Shown: positions 1-10,324 of the stretch, piece by piece
How positions within the stretch are numbered: position 1 is the stretch's first letter
Layout: every line of letters begins with the position of its first letter
NCBI RefSeq assembly: GCF_000695625.1
Contig: NZ_JMQI01000047.1
Coordinates: 290,353 to 354,352 of the forward strand
Length of the DNA: 64,000 nt
From: Amycolatopsis rifamycinica
Lineage (GTDB): Bacteria > Actinomycetota > Actinomycetes > Mycobacteriales > Pseudonocardiaceae
Reading direction: 5' to 3'
Program-made: the position numbers and the translations under genes
The notes under the pieces: model-generated
Seen by the model: the letters and a program-made list of their open reading frames with translations, nothing else
What the model was told of the DNA's origin: nothing
Databases searched by the model: none

Positions 1-1903
<1,903 letters not shown>

Positions 1904-1907
<4 letters not shown>

Positions 1908-2143
1908 CGGGAACTCCAGTTTTCGGTTCGAGCCTCGGCGGCTTGCCGGTATTCGTGCGGTGAAAGGCCATAGGCGTCCCGGAAACGGCGGACGAATTGC
2001 GCGACCGGCAGGTCCACCGCGCTCGCGAGCGTTTCCAAGTCCAGGGGTCTGGCGTATTCGCGGTCGATGCGGTCGCGGACGCGACGCAACAGCACCAGTT
2101 CACGCAGGTGATGGTGCGCGGCGGCTTTCAGGCTGAGACACAT
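1904..2143 (-). CDS. Half-length AraC-type HTH protein (79 aa)
   Basis: A 79-residue protein that matches only the first helix-turn-helix of the AraC DNA-binding domain; the second HTH and any ligand domain are absent. Its residues 13-65 closely parallel the start of the full AraC regulator three genes upstream (shared RVRDRIDREYA and SPxxY patterns). This suggests a truncated duplicate. The ATG has AAGGAA upstream, overlaps the end of the MFS gene by 16 bp, and its stop overlaps the UvrA-like start. Tight coupling implies it is still translated. It could be a remnant, or a small DNA-binding or antagonist protein; the sequence alone does not decide. Confidence 0.7.
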
Positions 2144-3384
2144 GTCGGATTTCCTTCCGGAATGCGCCCGAGCACCGCCCGGGCCGCGATCGGGAGCAGC
2201 AGGAGGGTCAGCACGCCGGACAGCACGAGACCACCCGTGCTGCCGGCCAGTTCGATCAGCGGCCCGCCCAGGGCCAGGCCGAGCGGAGCGGCCACGGTGG
2301 CACCGGTCGTCCACAGCGTGACGACCTGCTGCTGCTCCCCGGGCGCGAGCCCGGACTGCAGGAAGCTGTACGCGACCGGCGTGAACGGCGCGTACACCAG
2401 GCCGCCGAGGCCGAAGACGAGCAGCGCCACGGTGAGGTCGCCGGTGACGGCGAGCGCGATCGGGCACAGCGCCCACAGGCCGATGATCGCGACCAGCAGC
2501 GGCCGCTGCGGCAGGTTCCGCAGCCGGCTCACGAGCGCGGCACCGACGAACGCGCCGGCCCCCAGCGCGCCCCACAGCATCCCCAGACCGGACGCACCGG
2601 CGTGCAGCGACCCGCTCACGTACAGCGGGAGCGCCACTTCGACCGGCATGTACAGGAAGTTGAAGAAGAACTCGACGACCAGCAGCCGCGCGGCGACCGG
2701 ACGGCGCCGCAGGATCCGCCAGCCCGATTCGTGGGTTCCGCCGTCACGCAGCGCGTCCCGGCCCGCGGTTCCGCGGGGGACGCACGCGAGCGTGGCGGCC
2801 AGGAGGACCAGCGCTCCGCCGGCGTCGACGAAGAGCGCGAAGCCCGCGCCGGCGGTCGCCACGACCACCCCGCCCAGCACCGGACCGGCGATGTAGAGCG
2901 CGAACGTCGTGTTCAGCCCCAGCAGGCCGTTGACCGAGAACCGCCCGGCCTCGCCCGCGGCCGACGTCGCCAGCAGGCGGCGGCTGCTCGAGCCGGCCAG
3001 CCGGAACGTCGCGCCGCAGAGGAGACCGGCGATCAGCACCGGCAGCGTGAGCCGGCCGGTGACGGCCAGGACGCCGAGCACGGCGAAGGTCAGCGACCGC
3101 AGCAGGCAGTCGGCGACGAGCAGCGTGCACGGCGGCACCCGCACCCGGCCGAGGCCGATGGCCAGCGCCAGCACGGTGGACAGGACGAACGGCGCCGCCT
3201 CCACGAGCCCGATGGCGATCGCCTTCGGCACGTCGCCGTGGCGGGAGAGCGTCTGCACCGGCATGGCCACCAGCAGCATGCCGGTGCCGACGTTGGCGAG
3301 CAGGTCGCCCAGCAGGAGCCCGGCGATCCGCCGGTCGCGCAGCACCTCGCGGTAGCCGAGCGCCGCGGCGGCGGTCGCGGTCAG
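2128..3384 (-). CDS. MFS transporter, 12-TM efflux type
   Basis: Integral membrane protein of about 418 residues with the hydrophobic pattern of a 12-helix major facilitator, probably a drug or metabolite exporter. It sits between a VOC protein and the half-AraC/UvrA-like genes, a context typical of self-resistance or detoxification units. The start is uncertain. A CTG at 3384 overlaps the stop of the VOC gene and is preceded by AGGAG at good spacing; an in-frame GTG at 3345 is the alternative. The longer open frame upstream runs through the VOC gene and is not credible. Substrate unknown. Confidence 0.82.
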   Translation of the reverse strand: MTATAAAALGYREVLRDRRIAGLLLGDLLANVGTGMLLVAMPVQTLSRHGDVPKAIAIGLVEAAPFVLSTVLALAIGLGRVRVPPCTLLVADCLLRSLTFAVLGVLAVTGRLTLPVLIAGLLCGATFRLAGSSSRRLLATSAAGEAGRFSVNGLLGLNTTFALYIAGPVLGGVVVATAGAGFALFVDAGGALVLLAATLACVPRGTAGRDALRDGGTHESGWRILRRRPVAARLLVVEFFFNFLYMPVEVALPLYVSGSLHAGASGLGMLWGALGAGAFVGAALVSRLRNLPQRPLLVAIIGLWALCPIALAVTGDLTVALLVFGLGGLVYAPFTPVAYSFLQSGLAPGEQQQVVTLWTTGATVAAPLGLALGGPLIELAGSTGGLVLSGVLTLLLLPIAARAVLGRIPEGNPTCVSA

Positions 3385-3791
3385 CGCAGCTCCTGGATGC
3401 GCAGGAGGTTGCCGGCCGGGTCGCGGAACGAGCAGTCGCGGATGCCGTAGGGCTGGTCGACCGGTTCCTGGACGACTTCGGCGTTGCCCGCCTCGAGCTT
3501 GGCGAAGAGGGCGTCGAGGTCCTTGGTGGCGAGGTTGACCCCGGCGTAGGTGCCCTTGGCCATCATCTCGTTGACGGTGCGGCGCTCGTCGTCGGTCAGG
3601 CCGGGCATCGCGGCCACCGGCGTCAGCACGATGGCGGTGTCGGGCTGGTTCGGCGGGCCGATGGTGATCCACTGCATGTCGCCGTACTTGACGTTCTGGC
3701 GGACCTCGAAGCCCAGCAGGTCGCGGTAGAAGGCGAGGGAGGCTTCCGGGTCGGTGTGGGGGAGGAAGCTCGAGTGAATGGTGACGTCCAT
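3381..3791 (-). CDS. VOC (glyoxalase/bleomycin-resistance fold) protein
   Basis: Protein of about 136 residues with the vicinal oxygen chelate pattern: an N-terminal HTDPEASLAFYRDLLGF segment and a C-terminal FRDPAGNLLRIQEL segment. Such proteins are metal-dependent isomerases or dioxygenases, or drug-binding resistance proteins. The ATG at 3791 has AGGGTGA upstream; a GTG at 3800 is an alternative. It lies 10 bp after the AraC gene and overlaps the MFS start, so the three are probably cotranscribed. AraC-VOC pairs are common in actinobacteria; the ligand is not predictable. Confidence 0.85.
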   Translation of the reverse strand: MDVTIHSSFLPHTDPEASLAFYRDLLGFEVRQNVKYGDMQWITIGPPNQPDTAIVLTPVAAMPGLTDDERRTVNEMMAKGTYAGVNLATKDLDALFAKLEAGNAEVVQEPVDQPYGIRDCSFRDPAGNLLRIQELR

Positions 3792-3801
3792 GGCGGTCAC
3801 C

Positions 3802-4245
3802 CTAGGTGGCCGCCGACGGCCGCGCTTCTCGATTCCTGATCGGCCTGGTGACCTGTTTGGCGACGCACGGCGGCATCCCGGCGGTGGCCTCGGCCTGCTG
3901 CTCGCGGTAGACGCTCGGGGGCATCCCGACCAGCTCGGCGAACCGGGTGCTGAAGGTGCCCAGCGACGAGAAGCCGACGGTGAAGCACACCTCCGTGACG
4001 CTCAGTTCGCCCTTGCGCAGCAGGGCCATGGCCCGTTCGATCCGCCGCGTCATGAGGTACGAATACGGTGACTCTCCGTACGCCCGCCGGAACTGCCGGC
4101 TGAGGTGCCCGGCGGACATGTTCACGCCACGGGCCAGCGCCTCGACGTCGAGGGGCTGGGCGTACTCCCGGTCGATCCGGTCCCGGACCTTGCGCAGCAG
4201 CGCGAGGTCGCGCAAATACTGGGCCGCGGCGGCTGGGCTGGTCAC
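3802..4245 (-). CDS. AraC-family transcriptional regulator (DNA-binding domain only)
   Basis: About 147 residues comprising a complete two-HTH AraC/XylS domain (roughly residues 12-110, including FTVGFSSLGTFSTRF in the second HTH) without a ligand-binding domain. It heads the operon AraC-VOC-MFS-halfAraC-UvrA-like and probably regulates it. GTG at 4245 was preferred because it gives an N-terminus matching the half-AraC paralogue; an ATG at 4263 would add six residues. How effectors are sensed without a sensor domain is unclear. Confidence 0.85.
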   Translation of the reverse strand: MTSPAAAAQYLRDLALLRKVRDRIDREYAQPLDVEALARGVNMSAGHLSRQFRRAYGESPYSYLMTRRIERAMALLRKGELSVTEVCFTVGFSSLGTFSTRFAELVGMPPSVYREQQAEATAGMPPCVAKQVTRPIRNREARPSAAT

Positions 4246-4284
4246 GCACGAATCGTCCCACATCGGACCGATCCCGCGGAGGGA

Positions 4285-4441
4285 ATCGTGTCGACCCCCG
4301 AATCACGCGTGTCGACCCTCCGATCACGCGTGTCGACCGTTCCCGCACGGCGTCCGCGGTGACCCAAGAGGCATCTCGCGTGATCGGAGCGGCATCTCGC
4401 GTGATTGGAGGGGCATCACGCGTGATGGGAGGGTCGACACG
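4285..4441. repeat. Cluster of ~20-bp CACGCGTGA-type repeats
   Basis: The gap between the LysR stop and the AraC start is filled with short units: two of ATCACGCGTGTCGACC form, then three of GGCATC(T/A)CGCGTGAT form, ending in GGGTCGACACG. The units are direct and partly palindromic (ATCACGCGTGAT). They are related to clusters at 15571-15830 and 50905-51030. There are no unique spacers, so this is not a CRISPR array. Confidence 0.75.
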
Positions 4442-4442
4442 G

Positions 4443-5333
4443 TCAGCGGAGGGCGTCGCGGAGGGTTTCGCGCAGCCAGCGCTGGGCGGGGTCGGCGTCC
4501 AGGCGGGCGTGCCAGGACAGGCGCACCTCGAGTCCGGGCAGGTCCGCCGGGACCGGGAACCAGCGGAGGCCGAGGGTGGGGCCGTACTGCTCGGCGAGGC
4601 GCTGGGGCAGGAGCCCGGCGTACTCGCTGGAGGCGATCACGAGCGCGGCGACGGCGGAGGTGGGCACCACGGCCACGACGTGGCGGCGCAGGCCCGCCGC
4701 GTCGAGCACGTCGTCCAGCGGCCCGCGGGCGAGGCCGCGGCGGGACGCCGACACGTGCGGGTGGCGGCACAGCTGCGCGAGCGTCGGGCGGCGGTGCCGG
4801 CCCAGCGGACTGTCCGCGCGCACCGCGGCCACCAGCCGGTCGCGGTACAGCACGGCGGTCCGGATGTCCGGGGCCGGGTGCTCGCCGACGCCGATGTCCA
4901 GGTCGATCGAGCCGTCCCGGAGGGCCTCGGCGCTCTCGGCGCCCTCGGCCACGAACCGCAACGTCACGCCCGGAGCCGCGGACGAAGTGGCTTCGGCCGC
5001 CGCTGACGCCAGCGTCGCGGCCACGCCGTCGTTGATGCGGATCGTGAAGGTGCGCTCGAGGTCCGCGGGCGACAGGTCGGTGTTGACCAGGGACGCCGCC
5101 TCCTCCAGCAGCGACCGCACCCGCGGTGCCGTGCGCAGCGCGAACGGCGTCGGGGCCAGCCCGCGGCCGGCGCGCACCAGGATCGGGTCGCCCATCGCCC
5201 GCCGCAGCCGGCCCAGCGCCCGGCTGGTCGCCGGGATGGACAGGTGGAGGCGCTCGGCCGCGGCCGTCACGCTCCCCTCCCGCAGGAGCGCGTCGAACAC
5301 GCGCAGGAGGTTCAGGTCGAGCTGCTCGGGCAT
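4443..5333 (-). CDS. LysR-family transcriptional regulator
   Basis: A 296-residue protein with a typical LysR N-terminal winged HTH (residues 5-62, LDLNLLRVFDALLREGSVTAAA pattern in its first part) and a C-terminal periplasmic-binding-like effector domain. It is divergent from the MFS gene at 5409 with 75 bp between them and a TTGC-N7-GCAA box in the gap. That is the standard arrangement for a LysR protein controlling its neighbour and itself. The inducer is unknown. Confidence 0.93.
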   Translation of the reverse strand: MPEQLDLNLLRVFDALLREGSVTAAAERLHLSIPATSRALGRLRRAMGDPILVRAGRGLAPTPFALRTAPRVRSLLEEAASLVNTDLSPADLERTFTIRINDGVAATLASAAAEATSSAAPGVTLRFVAEGAESAEALRDGSIDLDIGVGEHPAPDIRTAVLYRDRLVAAVRADSPLGRHRRPTLAQLCRHPHVSASRRGLARGPLDDVLDAAGLRRHVVAVVPTSAVAALVIASSEYAGLLPQRLAEQYGPTLGLRWFPVPADLPGLEVRLSWHARLDADPAQRWLRETLRDALR

Positions 5334-5335
5334 AG

Positions 5336-5350
5336 TTGCAGCCTACGCAA
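5336..5350. promoter_or_regulatory. Candidate LysR operator (T-N11-A box)
   Basis: TTGC-AGCCTAC-GCAA, a dyad with four-base arms and the T-N11-A core typical of LysR sites. It lies in the 75-bp divergent region, immediately next to the LysR start codon. A second TTGC at 5367-5371 may be a half-site. Confidence 0.6.
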
Positions 5351-5408
5351 AAGAGCCTTGCCAAAGTTGCGTCGCGCGCAGTACTCCGCCGTTCCTACCG
5401 TCGGGCTC

Positions 5409-6851
5409 ATGGATGTCAAAGAACGCACGGGCCTGCTCCCGCTCATGTGCGCCTGCGTCGTGCTGGTCGTCGGCATGGTCGCGGCGGTCAACCTCGCCGT
5501 CCCGCTGCTCGCCGCGAGCTCGCTGCACCCGTCCGCGTCCACGCTGGTCTGGATCGTCGACACCTACGTCATCGTGTTCGCCTGCCTGGTGATCCCCGGC
5601 GGGGCCGCGGGCGACCGGTTCGGCCGCAAGGGGATCCTGCTGGCCGGGCTGGTGCTGTTCGCGGCGGGCGCGCTGCTGTCGGCGGTGGCGCCCGGTGTCG
5701 CCGTCCTGCTCGCCGGCCGGGCGCTCACCGGGATCGGCGCGGCCGCCGTGCTGCCCAACTCGCTCGCCGTGCTGCTGCACGCCGTGCCCGCCGGCCGCCG
5801 GACGGCGACCGTCGCGACCTGGGCGTCGATGACCGGCATCGGCGGGGTCGCGGGCAACGCCGGCGGCGGGCTGCTGCTGGCCGGCGGGTCCTGGCGCTGG
5901 CTGTTCGCCGCCGCCGTGCCGGTCGCGCTCGCGGCCGCCGCCCTGGTCGCGCGCACCGCGCCGGTTTCGGCGCGCCACGACCGGCCGCTCGATCCCGTGG
6001 CCGCGCTCCTGCTGGTCGGCGCGTCGGTCGCGCTGCTGCTCGGGATCGTCCAGGGCCCGGAAGCGGGCTGGGGCAGCACGCTCGTCCTGACCGGGTTCAC
6101 CTGCGCGGCCGTGCTGTTCGCGGCGTGGGCGTGCACCGAACTGAGGTCGGCGCACCCGCTGCTGGACCCGCGGCTGTTCCGGATCGCCGGCCTGCGCAGC
6201 GCCTGCCTGGGGATGACCACGATCTTCTTCGGCATGTTCGCGCTGTTCTACGTCAACGCGTCGTTCCTGCAGTACGCGAAGGGGTACGGCGTGGTGGCGA
6301 CCGGCCTCGGCATCGTCCCGCTGACCGTGCCGATCGTCCTCGGCGGACGGCACACCGGGCGCCTGGTCCGGCGGATCGGCCTCGACGCGACCGTCGCGCT
6401 CGCCTTCGCGTGCGTCGGAGCCGGCTTGCTGGGACTGTCCACGAGCGACACGCGGACGCCCTACCTCGCCTATGCGGCTTGGCTCGTCGTGACCGGGACC
6501 GGGGTCGCGCTGGCGCTGCCGGCGCTTTCGGGGGTCATCGCGGGCTCGCTGCCGCCGTCGCAGGCCGGGGCCGGCACCGGGTTGCAGGCCACGACCCGCG
6601 AGTTCGGCAGCGCGCTCGGCGTCGCCGTCATCGGCACGGTGTCCACGGCGGGGTTCACCGCCGCGCTGCCGCCGGACGCCCGCGGGGCGCACACCGTGGC
6701 CGAGGCGCTCGCGCGGACCCCTCGCGCGGCCGACGTCGTCACGGCGTTCGTGGCGGGCACGGACGCCGGACTGCGCGCCGCCGGGGTCGCGGTGCTGGTC
6801 CTCGGCGGGCTCGTCGTGGGGGAGTCGTGGTGGGCACGGCGGACGCGGTAG
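5409..6851 (+). CDS. DHA2-type MFS drug exporter (14-TM)
   Basis: A 480-residue membrane protein of the DHA2 drug:H+ antiporter family (EmrB/QacA-like). It has many hydrophobic helices, an early GDRFGRKG loop motif (about residues 66-73) and a PNSLAV motif in the fifth-helix region. The length fits the 14-helix class. ATG at 5409 follows the divergent LysR promoter. A strong hairpin lies directly at the stop codon. It probably exports a toxic or signalling compound under LysR control. Confidence 0.9.
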   Translation: MDVKERTGLLPLMCACVVLVVGMVAAVNLAVPLLAASSLHPSASTLVWIVDTYVIVFACLVIPGGAAGDRFGRKGILLAGLVLFAAGALLSAVAPGVAVLLAGRALTGIGAAAVLPNSLAVLLHAVPAGRRTATVATWASMTGIGGVAGNAGGGLLLAGGSWRWLFAAAVPVALAAAALVARTAPVSARHDRPLDPVAALLLVGASVALLLGIVQGPEAGWGSTLVLTGFTCAAVLFAAWACTELRSAHPLLDPRLFRIAGLRSACLGMTTIFFGMFALFYVNASFLQYAKGYGVVATGLGIVPLTVPIVLGGRHTGRLVRRIGLDATVALAFACVGAGLLGLSTSDTRTPYLAYAAWLVVTGTGVALALPALSGVIAGSLPPSQAGAGTGLQATTREFGSALGVAVIGTVSTAGFTAALPPDARGAHTVAEALARTPRAADVVTAFVAGTDAGLRAAGVAVLVLGGLVVGESWWARRTR

Positions 6852-6890
6852 AAGCCGCCCCGGGGGTTCCCGTGCCCCCGGGACGGCTTC
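6851..6890 (+). terminator. Hairpin terminator after the DHA2 MFS gene
   Basis: Inverted repeat with 16-bp arms (one mismatch) and an 8-nt loop: GAAGCCGCCCCGGGGG at 6851-6866 pairs with 6875-6890. It starts within the TAG stop. There is no U-tract, as usual for GC-rich actinobacteria. Confidence 0.75.
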
Positions 6891-6893
6891 GCA

Positions 6894-7255
6894 CCGGTGC
6901 TTCAAGACCGTGGAGCCCCTTCCGGCGGCATACCCTTCCGCCGGAACGACCTCCACGGCCCGTGTGCCCCGGCGGAGTGACCCGCCGCGGCACCCGGCCC
7001 CGGGCCCCCGCCCGGTGCGCCGGAAGAGGGCCACCCCGGGGGCGTCGGGTTCCCTCGGGATGACCTTCTCCCGGCCCGCCGGGCGCTCGCTCGACCCACC
7101 CTCTTCCGAGGGGCCGGGGGCGAAGCCCCGATGGAGACGGACGCGAGGCGGGCTGGGGGACGCTGGGGGCCGGCCACCACACCACCCAGCCGCGGAGGGG
7201 GTGTGGTGGCCGGCATGGGACGGAGACCGCCGCGCGCAGTCCCGTCCCGGCTTCT
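6894..7255. other. Structured non-coding gap with nested hairpins
   Basis: About 360 bp between convergent genes with no convincing gene. It contains a nested hairpin at 6908-6958 (outer CCGTGGAG/CTCCACGG, inner TTCCGGCGG/CCGCCGGAA). It also contains a perfect 15-bp stem at 7169-7214 (GCCGGCCACCACACC and its complement), placed as terminator for the leftward FAD reductase gene. Other GC-rich dyads lie between. A small RNA is possible but no promoter was recognised. Confidence 0.55.
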
Positions 7256-8698
7256 CTACCTCCCCATCGGGATGGCCATGGTCGGCAGCGCCGCCCCGGG
7301 CTGGGCGGCGAACGCCGTGGTCGGCGGGGCCGGCAGCGACTGCGCGGGGAACGCCGTCGTGGGGATGTCGTTGGCGAACTCGCTTTCGAACTCGCGCTCG
7401 AAGGCCTGGTGGTCGAAGCCGCTGTCGAACTCCGGCGGCACGTCGGCCGCCAGTGCGGCGAGTGACGGCTCGATCGTGGGCACCTCGGGGACCTCCGCGA
7501 CGGGCGCGGGCTCCGGCTCCGGCACGTAGTCGGGCGCGGGCAGCCGCCGGTCGAGCTCGGCCATCCAGTCCAGCATCGCCCTCGGCTTGTCCCACGCGGA
7601 GATGCCGACGAGCCGTCCGTCGCGGATGAAGCCGGTGATGCCGTCGGCCAGTGACACGGTGTCCTCGGCCAGCGACGGCATCCCGCACATCTGCAGCCGG
7701 GTGTCGTACAGCGTCGACCAGGCGCGGGGGAGCGGGGTGAACGGGATGGCGCTGGAGTGGCCCATCAGCAGGTTGTCCGCCGCGTGCCGGGCCGACTCGA
7801 CCGCGTTGATCCAGTGCTCGACCCGCCGCGGGGTCTCGTCGAAGCGCAGGTTCGGCCAGCGCGCGATGTCACCGGCGATGACGACGTCGGAAGCGCCTTC
7901 GGCGAACAGCTTGGAGTCGCAGAGGACGCCGTCGCTGATGTCGAGGCCGGAGCCGCGCATCCAGTCGACCGACGGGACGCTGCCGATGGCGAGCACGACG
8001 ACGCTGGCGACCAGCAGCTGGTTGTTCGTCAGGTGCAGCCCGACGGTGTCCTTCGTGCTGATCCAGTGCCGGACTTCGCTGCGCATCGCCAGGTTCGCGC
8101 GGTGCTCGTGGTGCGCCTCGACGATCCCGCTCGAGACGCGGTCGCCGAAGCGGTGCAGCGGCGCCTTCGCGTGCCCGATCAGGGTGACGTCCCGGCCGAT
8201 GTGCCGCATGCTCGCGGCGAACTCGTTGCCGATCAGGCCGGCCCCGATGACGACGGCCGGCTTCTTGCTGGCGTTGAGGCAGCGCCGCACCGCCATCGAG
8301 TCCTCGACCGTGCGCAGGATCCGCACCCGCGGGTCGTGCCGCGGTGCCCCGGGCAGGTGCCGCGGGTAGACGCCGGTCGCGGCGATCAGGCCGTCGTACC
8401 AGAGGGACTCGCCGCCGGGCAGGTGCACGACCCGCTCGGTGGTGTCGAGGTGCGTGACCCGCGCCCCGAGCCGCCAGTGGACGTCGAGGTCGGGCAGGTA
8501 GTGCGAAAGGCCCACGTCGCTGGGCCGTTCGGTCCCCATCACCAGCGCCTTGGAGACCATCGGCCGGTGGTAGGGCCGCCGGGCCTCGTCGCCGATCAGG
8601 ACGATCTCCCCGTCGAACTTCTGTTCCCGCAAGCGTTCCGCGGCGCGCAGCCCGGCGACGCCCGCACCGACGATGACGATCCGGTCGCCGTCAGCCAT
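7256..8698 (-). CDS. FAD-dependent NAD(P)H:ferredoxin reductase-like oxidoreductase with C-terminal extension
   Basis: A 480-residue pyridine nucleotide-disulfide-type oxidoreductase. An FAD-binding GAGVAG motif lies near residue 12, a second NAD(P)-binding GAGLIGNE motif near 153, and the VVIAGDIARWP segment is typical of rubredoxin/ferredoxin reductases. It overlaps the ferredoxin gene by 8 bp, so it likely reduces that ferredoxin from NAD(P)H in the cytoplasm. The last ~85 residues are a Pro/Ala/Glu-rich tail with no recognisable fold, unusual for the family. It is the last gene of the leftward five-gene redox operon. A perfect hairpin at 7169-7214 ends the transcript. Confidence 0.88.
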   Translation of the reverse strand: MADGDRIVIVGAGVAGLRAAERLREQKFDGEIVLIGDEARRPYHRPMVSKALVMGTERPSDVGLSHYLPDLDVHWRLGARVTHLDTTERVVHLPGGESLWYDGLIAATGVYPRHLPGAPRHDPRVRILRTVEDSMAVRRCLNASKKPAVVIGAGLIGNEFAASMRHIGRDVTLIGHAKAPLHRFGDRVSSGIVEAHHEHRANLAMRSEVRHWISTKDTVGLHLTNNQLLVASVVVLAIGSVPSVDWMRGSGLDISDGVLCDSKLFAEGASDVVIAGDIARWPNLRFDETPRRVEHWINAVESARHAADNLLMGHSSAIPFTPLPRAWSTLYDTRLQMCGMPSLAEDTVSLADGITGFIRDGRLVGISAWDKPRAMLDWMAELDRRLPAPDYVPEPEPAPVAEVPEVPTIEPSLAALAADVPPEFDSGFDHQAFEREFESEFANDIPTTAFPAQSLPAPPTTAFAAQPGAALPTMAIPMGR

Positions 8699-8921
8699 CG
8701 AGGTCCCCTCTCATCACGACCGCCTGCATCGGGCAGCAGCGGGCGGCCATCTTCGCCTGTTCAATGGTGGTTTCGTCCAGCAGCCGCGTGTGGAAGCGCA
8801 GGCGGCCGTCCTGACCGAGGTCGAACACGTCGGGCGCCTCCATGGCGCAGATGCCGTAGAGCTCGCACCGGTCGTTGTCGACACTGATCCGGGGCCCGCT
8901 ACCGGGCAGACGGAAGGGCAT
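8691..8921 (-). CDS. Ferredoxin, single-cluster type with CxxYxxC motif
   Basis: A 76-residue ferredoxin. The cluster motif is CELYGIC (Cys19, Cys25) plus a C-terminal CCP near residue 62. The position that holds the fourth ligand Cys in 4Fe-4S proteins is Tyr22. This is the actinobacterial 3Fe-4S/4Fe-4S variant family in which that residue varies and tunes the potential. Overlap with the reductase gene and 1-bp spacing from the haem membrane protein gene suggest it carries electrons from the reductase to the membrane protein. Confidence 0.9.
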   Translation of the reverse strand: MPFRLPGSGPRISVDNDRCELYGICAMEAPDVFDLGQDGRLRFHTRLLDETTIEQAKMAARCCPMQAVVMRGDLDG

Positions 8922-8922
8922 G

Positions 8923-9540
8923 TCAGGCCACCTGCTCTTCCACGAGGCCGATGCGCTCGAGCGTGCGGGCCGGCATGAACCGCAGCATGGACACCGTCAC
9001 GGCCGGGACGAGCAGCGTGATGCCGCCCAGCCAGGTGACCGAGAGGTGGCCGTTCGCGATGGCGCCGAACCAGGAGTGGATCGCGATCAGCCCGACGGCC
9101 GGGTACGCGCAGCGGTGCAGCCACAGCCACCGCCGGTAGGACGTGAAGCGCTGCAGGCCGGCGGTGAGGAAGATGGCGAACATGACCTCGAAGCCGACCA
9201 TGCCCGCGATGTGGCGCGTTTCCTGGCCGGAGCCGAACGGGATGAACATGTAGGCGAAGCTGTACGGCTGGACCGTCAGGTAGGTGAAGCCCAGCGCGTG
9301 GACCAGGCCGAAGATGATCGTCGCGGTGGCCAGCACCATGTGGGTGCTGCGCAGGGCCTTCCGGCCGGTGACCGAGCGGATCCAGCCGGTCGCGGTGAGC
9401 ACGCCCCAGGTGAGCGTCAGCATCGCCGCCCCGTACGACGTCCGGGCGGCGAAGGCGGCGAGGCCGCGGGCGGCCGGGTCGGTCTTCGGCTGGAACTGCT
9501 GGGTGAGGAAGATCGTCGCTTCGTGCCATGTCTCAACCAT
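8923..9540 (-). CDS. Ferric-reductase-like haem membrane protein (four-His)
   Basis: About 205 residues with roughly five or six transmembrane helices. Two histidine pairs are spaced as in ferric reductase/NOX/MsrQ haem proteins: His67 and His81 in one helix, His142 and His155 in another. This predicts two b haems stacked across the membrane. ATG at 9540 was chosen over the longer frame because it overlaps the DUF4142 stop by 8 bp and starts before the first helix. There is no fused flavin domain. The neighbouring ferredoxin and FAD reductase would supply electrons, to be passed outward. The acceptor is not known. Confidence 0.82.
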   Translation of the reverse strand: MVETWHEATIFLTQQFQPKTDPAARGLAAFAARTSYGAAMLTLTWGVLTATGWIRSVTGRKALRSTHMVLATATIIFGLVHALGFTYLTVQPYSFAYMFIPFGSGQETRHIAGMVGFEVMFAIFLTAGLQRFTSYRRWLWLHRCAYPAVGLIAIHSWFGAIANGHLSVTWLGGITLLVPAVTVSMLRFMPARTLERIGLVEEQVA

Positions 9541-10324
9541 GGCTACCCCCGGTTCTCGCGGTGGCCGGCCGGGCTGCCCTGGCGCGGCCACGGTTGCTCT
9601 TGATCTGGCGCAGCACGTAGAACAGGCCGCCGCCGACCAGCAGGAACAGCGCCGCCACCACGGCGAGCTGGGACGTGTCGAGGCCGAGCTGGATCCCGGT
9701 GGGCGCCGCGGTCGTGGAGACGACCGGCGCGGGCAGCGCGGTGTAGTCGACCATCCCGGTGCTCTCGAGCATCGTCATGTGCCGCATCACGGCCTGGTTG
9801 CCGACGGTCGCGAAGGCCCGCACGTCGTCGTTGCGGGTACCGGCGCGCAGCTGCGCGAGGACGGCGAACACCTGGCCGTGCGCCGCGCGCAGCCGGTTGG
9901 CGAAGACGCGGTCGAACTCCGGGCCGGGGGAGGCGGCCATCTGCTCGGCGAGCCAGCCGCGCTGTTCCTCCGACGGCTGGTCGGGGACCGGCGAGTTCAG
10001 CTTCTGCGAGAGGGCACGGGTCGCCACGTCGAGGCGGCCGTGGTCCATCATGATCGCGAAGCCGACCTTCTGGACGAGGGGGCTGCCCTTCTCCATCGCC
10101 ATCATGCCCGAGGGCATCTCCCACAGACCGGCCTGGCGGACCTTGGTGAGCAGCACCGCGTCGGTGTCGGAGACGGCGGTCGTCTGGGCGAGCGAGGTCG
10201 AACCCGGTGCGAGCAGCGACAGGACCAGGGCCAGCACGAACAGGATCCGGACGAGCGGCCGGGAGCGCTCGAAGACCGACGGCGACCCGGTCTCCAGCCA
10301 GGCGAGCTCAGACGCCGAACGCAT
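9533..10324 (-). CDS. DUF4142 protein, exported and C-terminally anchored
   Basis: A 263-residue protein with an N-terminal signal/anchor (about residues 22-47), a DUF4142 helical-bundle region (about 50-195, ferritin-like in fold), a Pro/Thr-rich linker and a C-terminal transmembrane helix (about 218-242) followed by an Arg-rich cytoplasmic tail. His and Glu residues in the bundle could bind metal, but this is inference. The ATG has GGAGG four bases upstream. It overlaps both neighbours, so it belongs to the redox operon; the globular domain should face outward. Confidence 0.82.
   Translation of the reverse strand: MRSASELAWLETGSPSVFERSRPLVRILFVLALVLSLLAPGSTSLAQTTAVSDTDAVLLTKVRQAGLWEMPSGMMAMEKGSPLVQKVGFAIMMDHGRLDVATRALSQKLNSPVPDQPSEEQRGWLAEQMAASPGPEFDRVFANRLRAAHGQVFAVLAQLRAGTRNDDVRAFATVGNQAVMRHMTMLESTGMVDYTALPAPVVSTTAAPTGIQLGLDTSQLAVVAALFLLVGGGLFYVLRQIKSNRGRARAARPATARTGGSHG

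Noticed and set aside
5343..7688. Long minus-strand frame across the DHA2 MFS gene and the structured gap
   Set aside because: Composition is Arg/Gly/Ala-rich shadow sequence and it overlaps three well-supported elements.
8691..8921. Ferredoxin/reductase as dedicated partners of the CYP125-like P450
   Set aside because: They are 14 kb away, in a different operon with an ECF-type promoter and tightly coupled to a haem membrane protein; dual use cannot be excluded.
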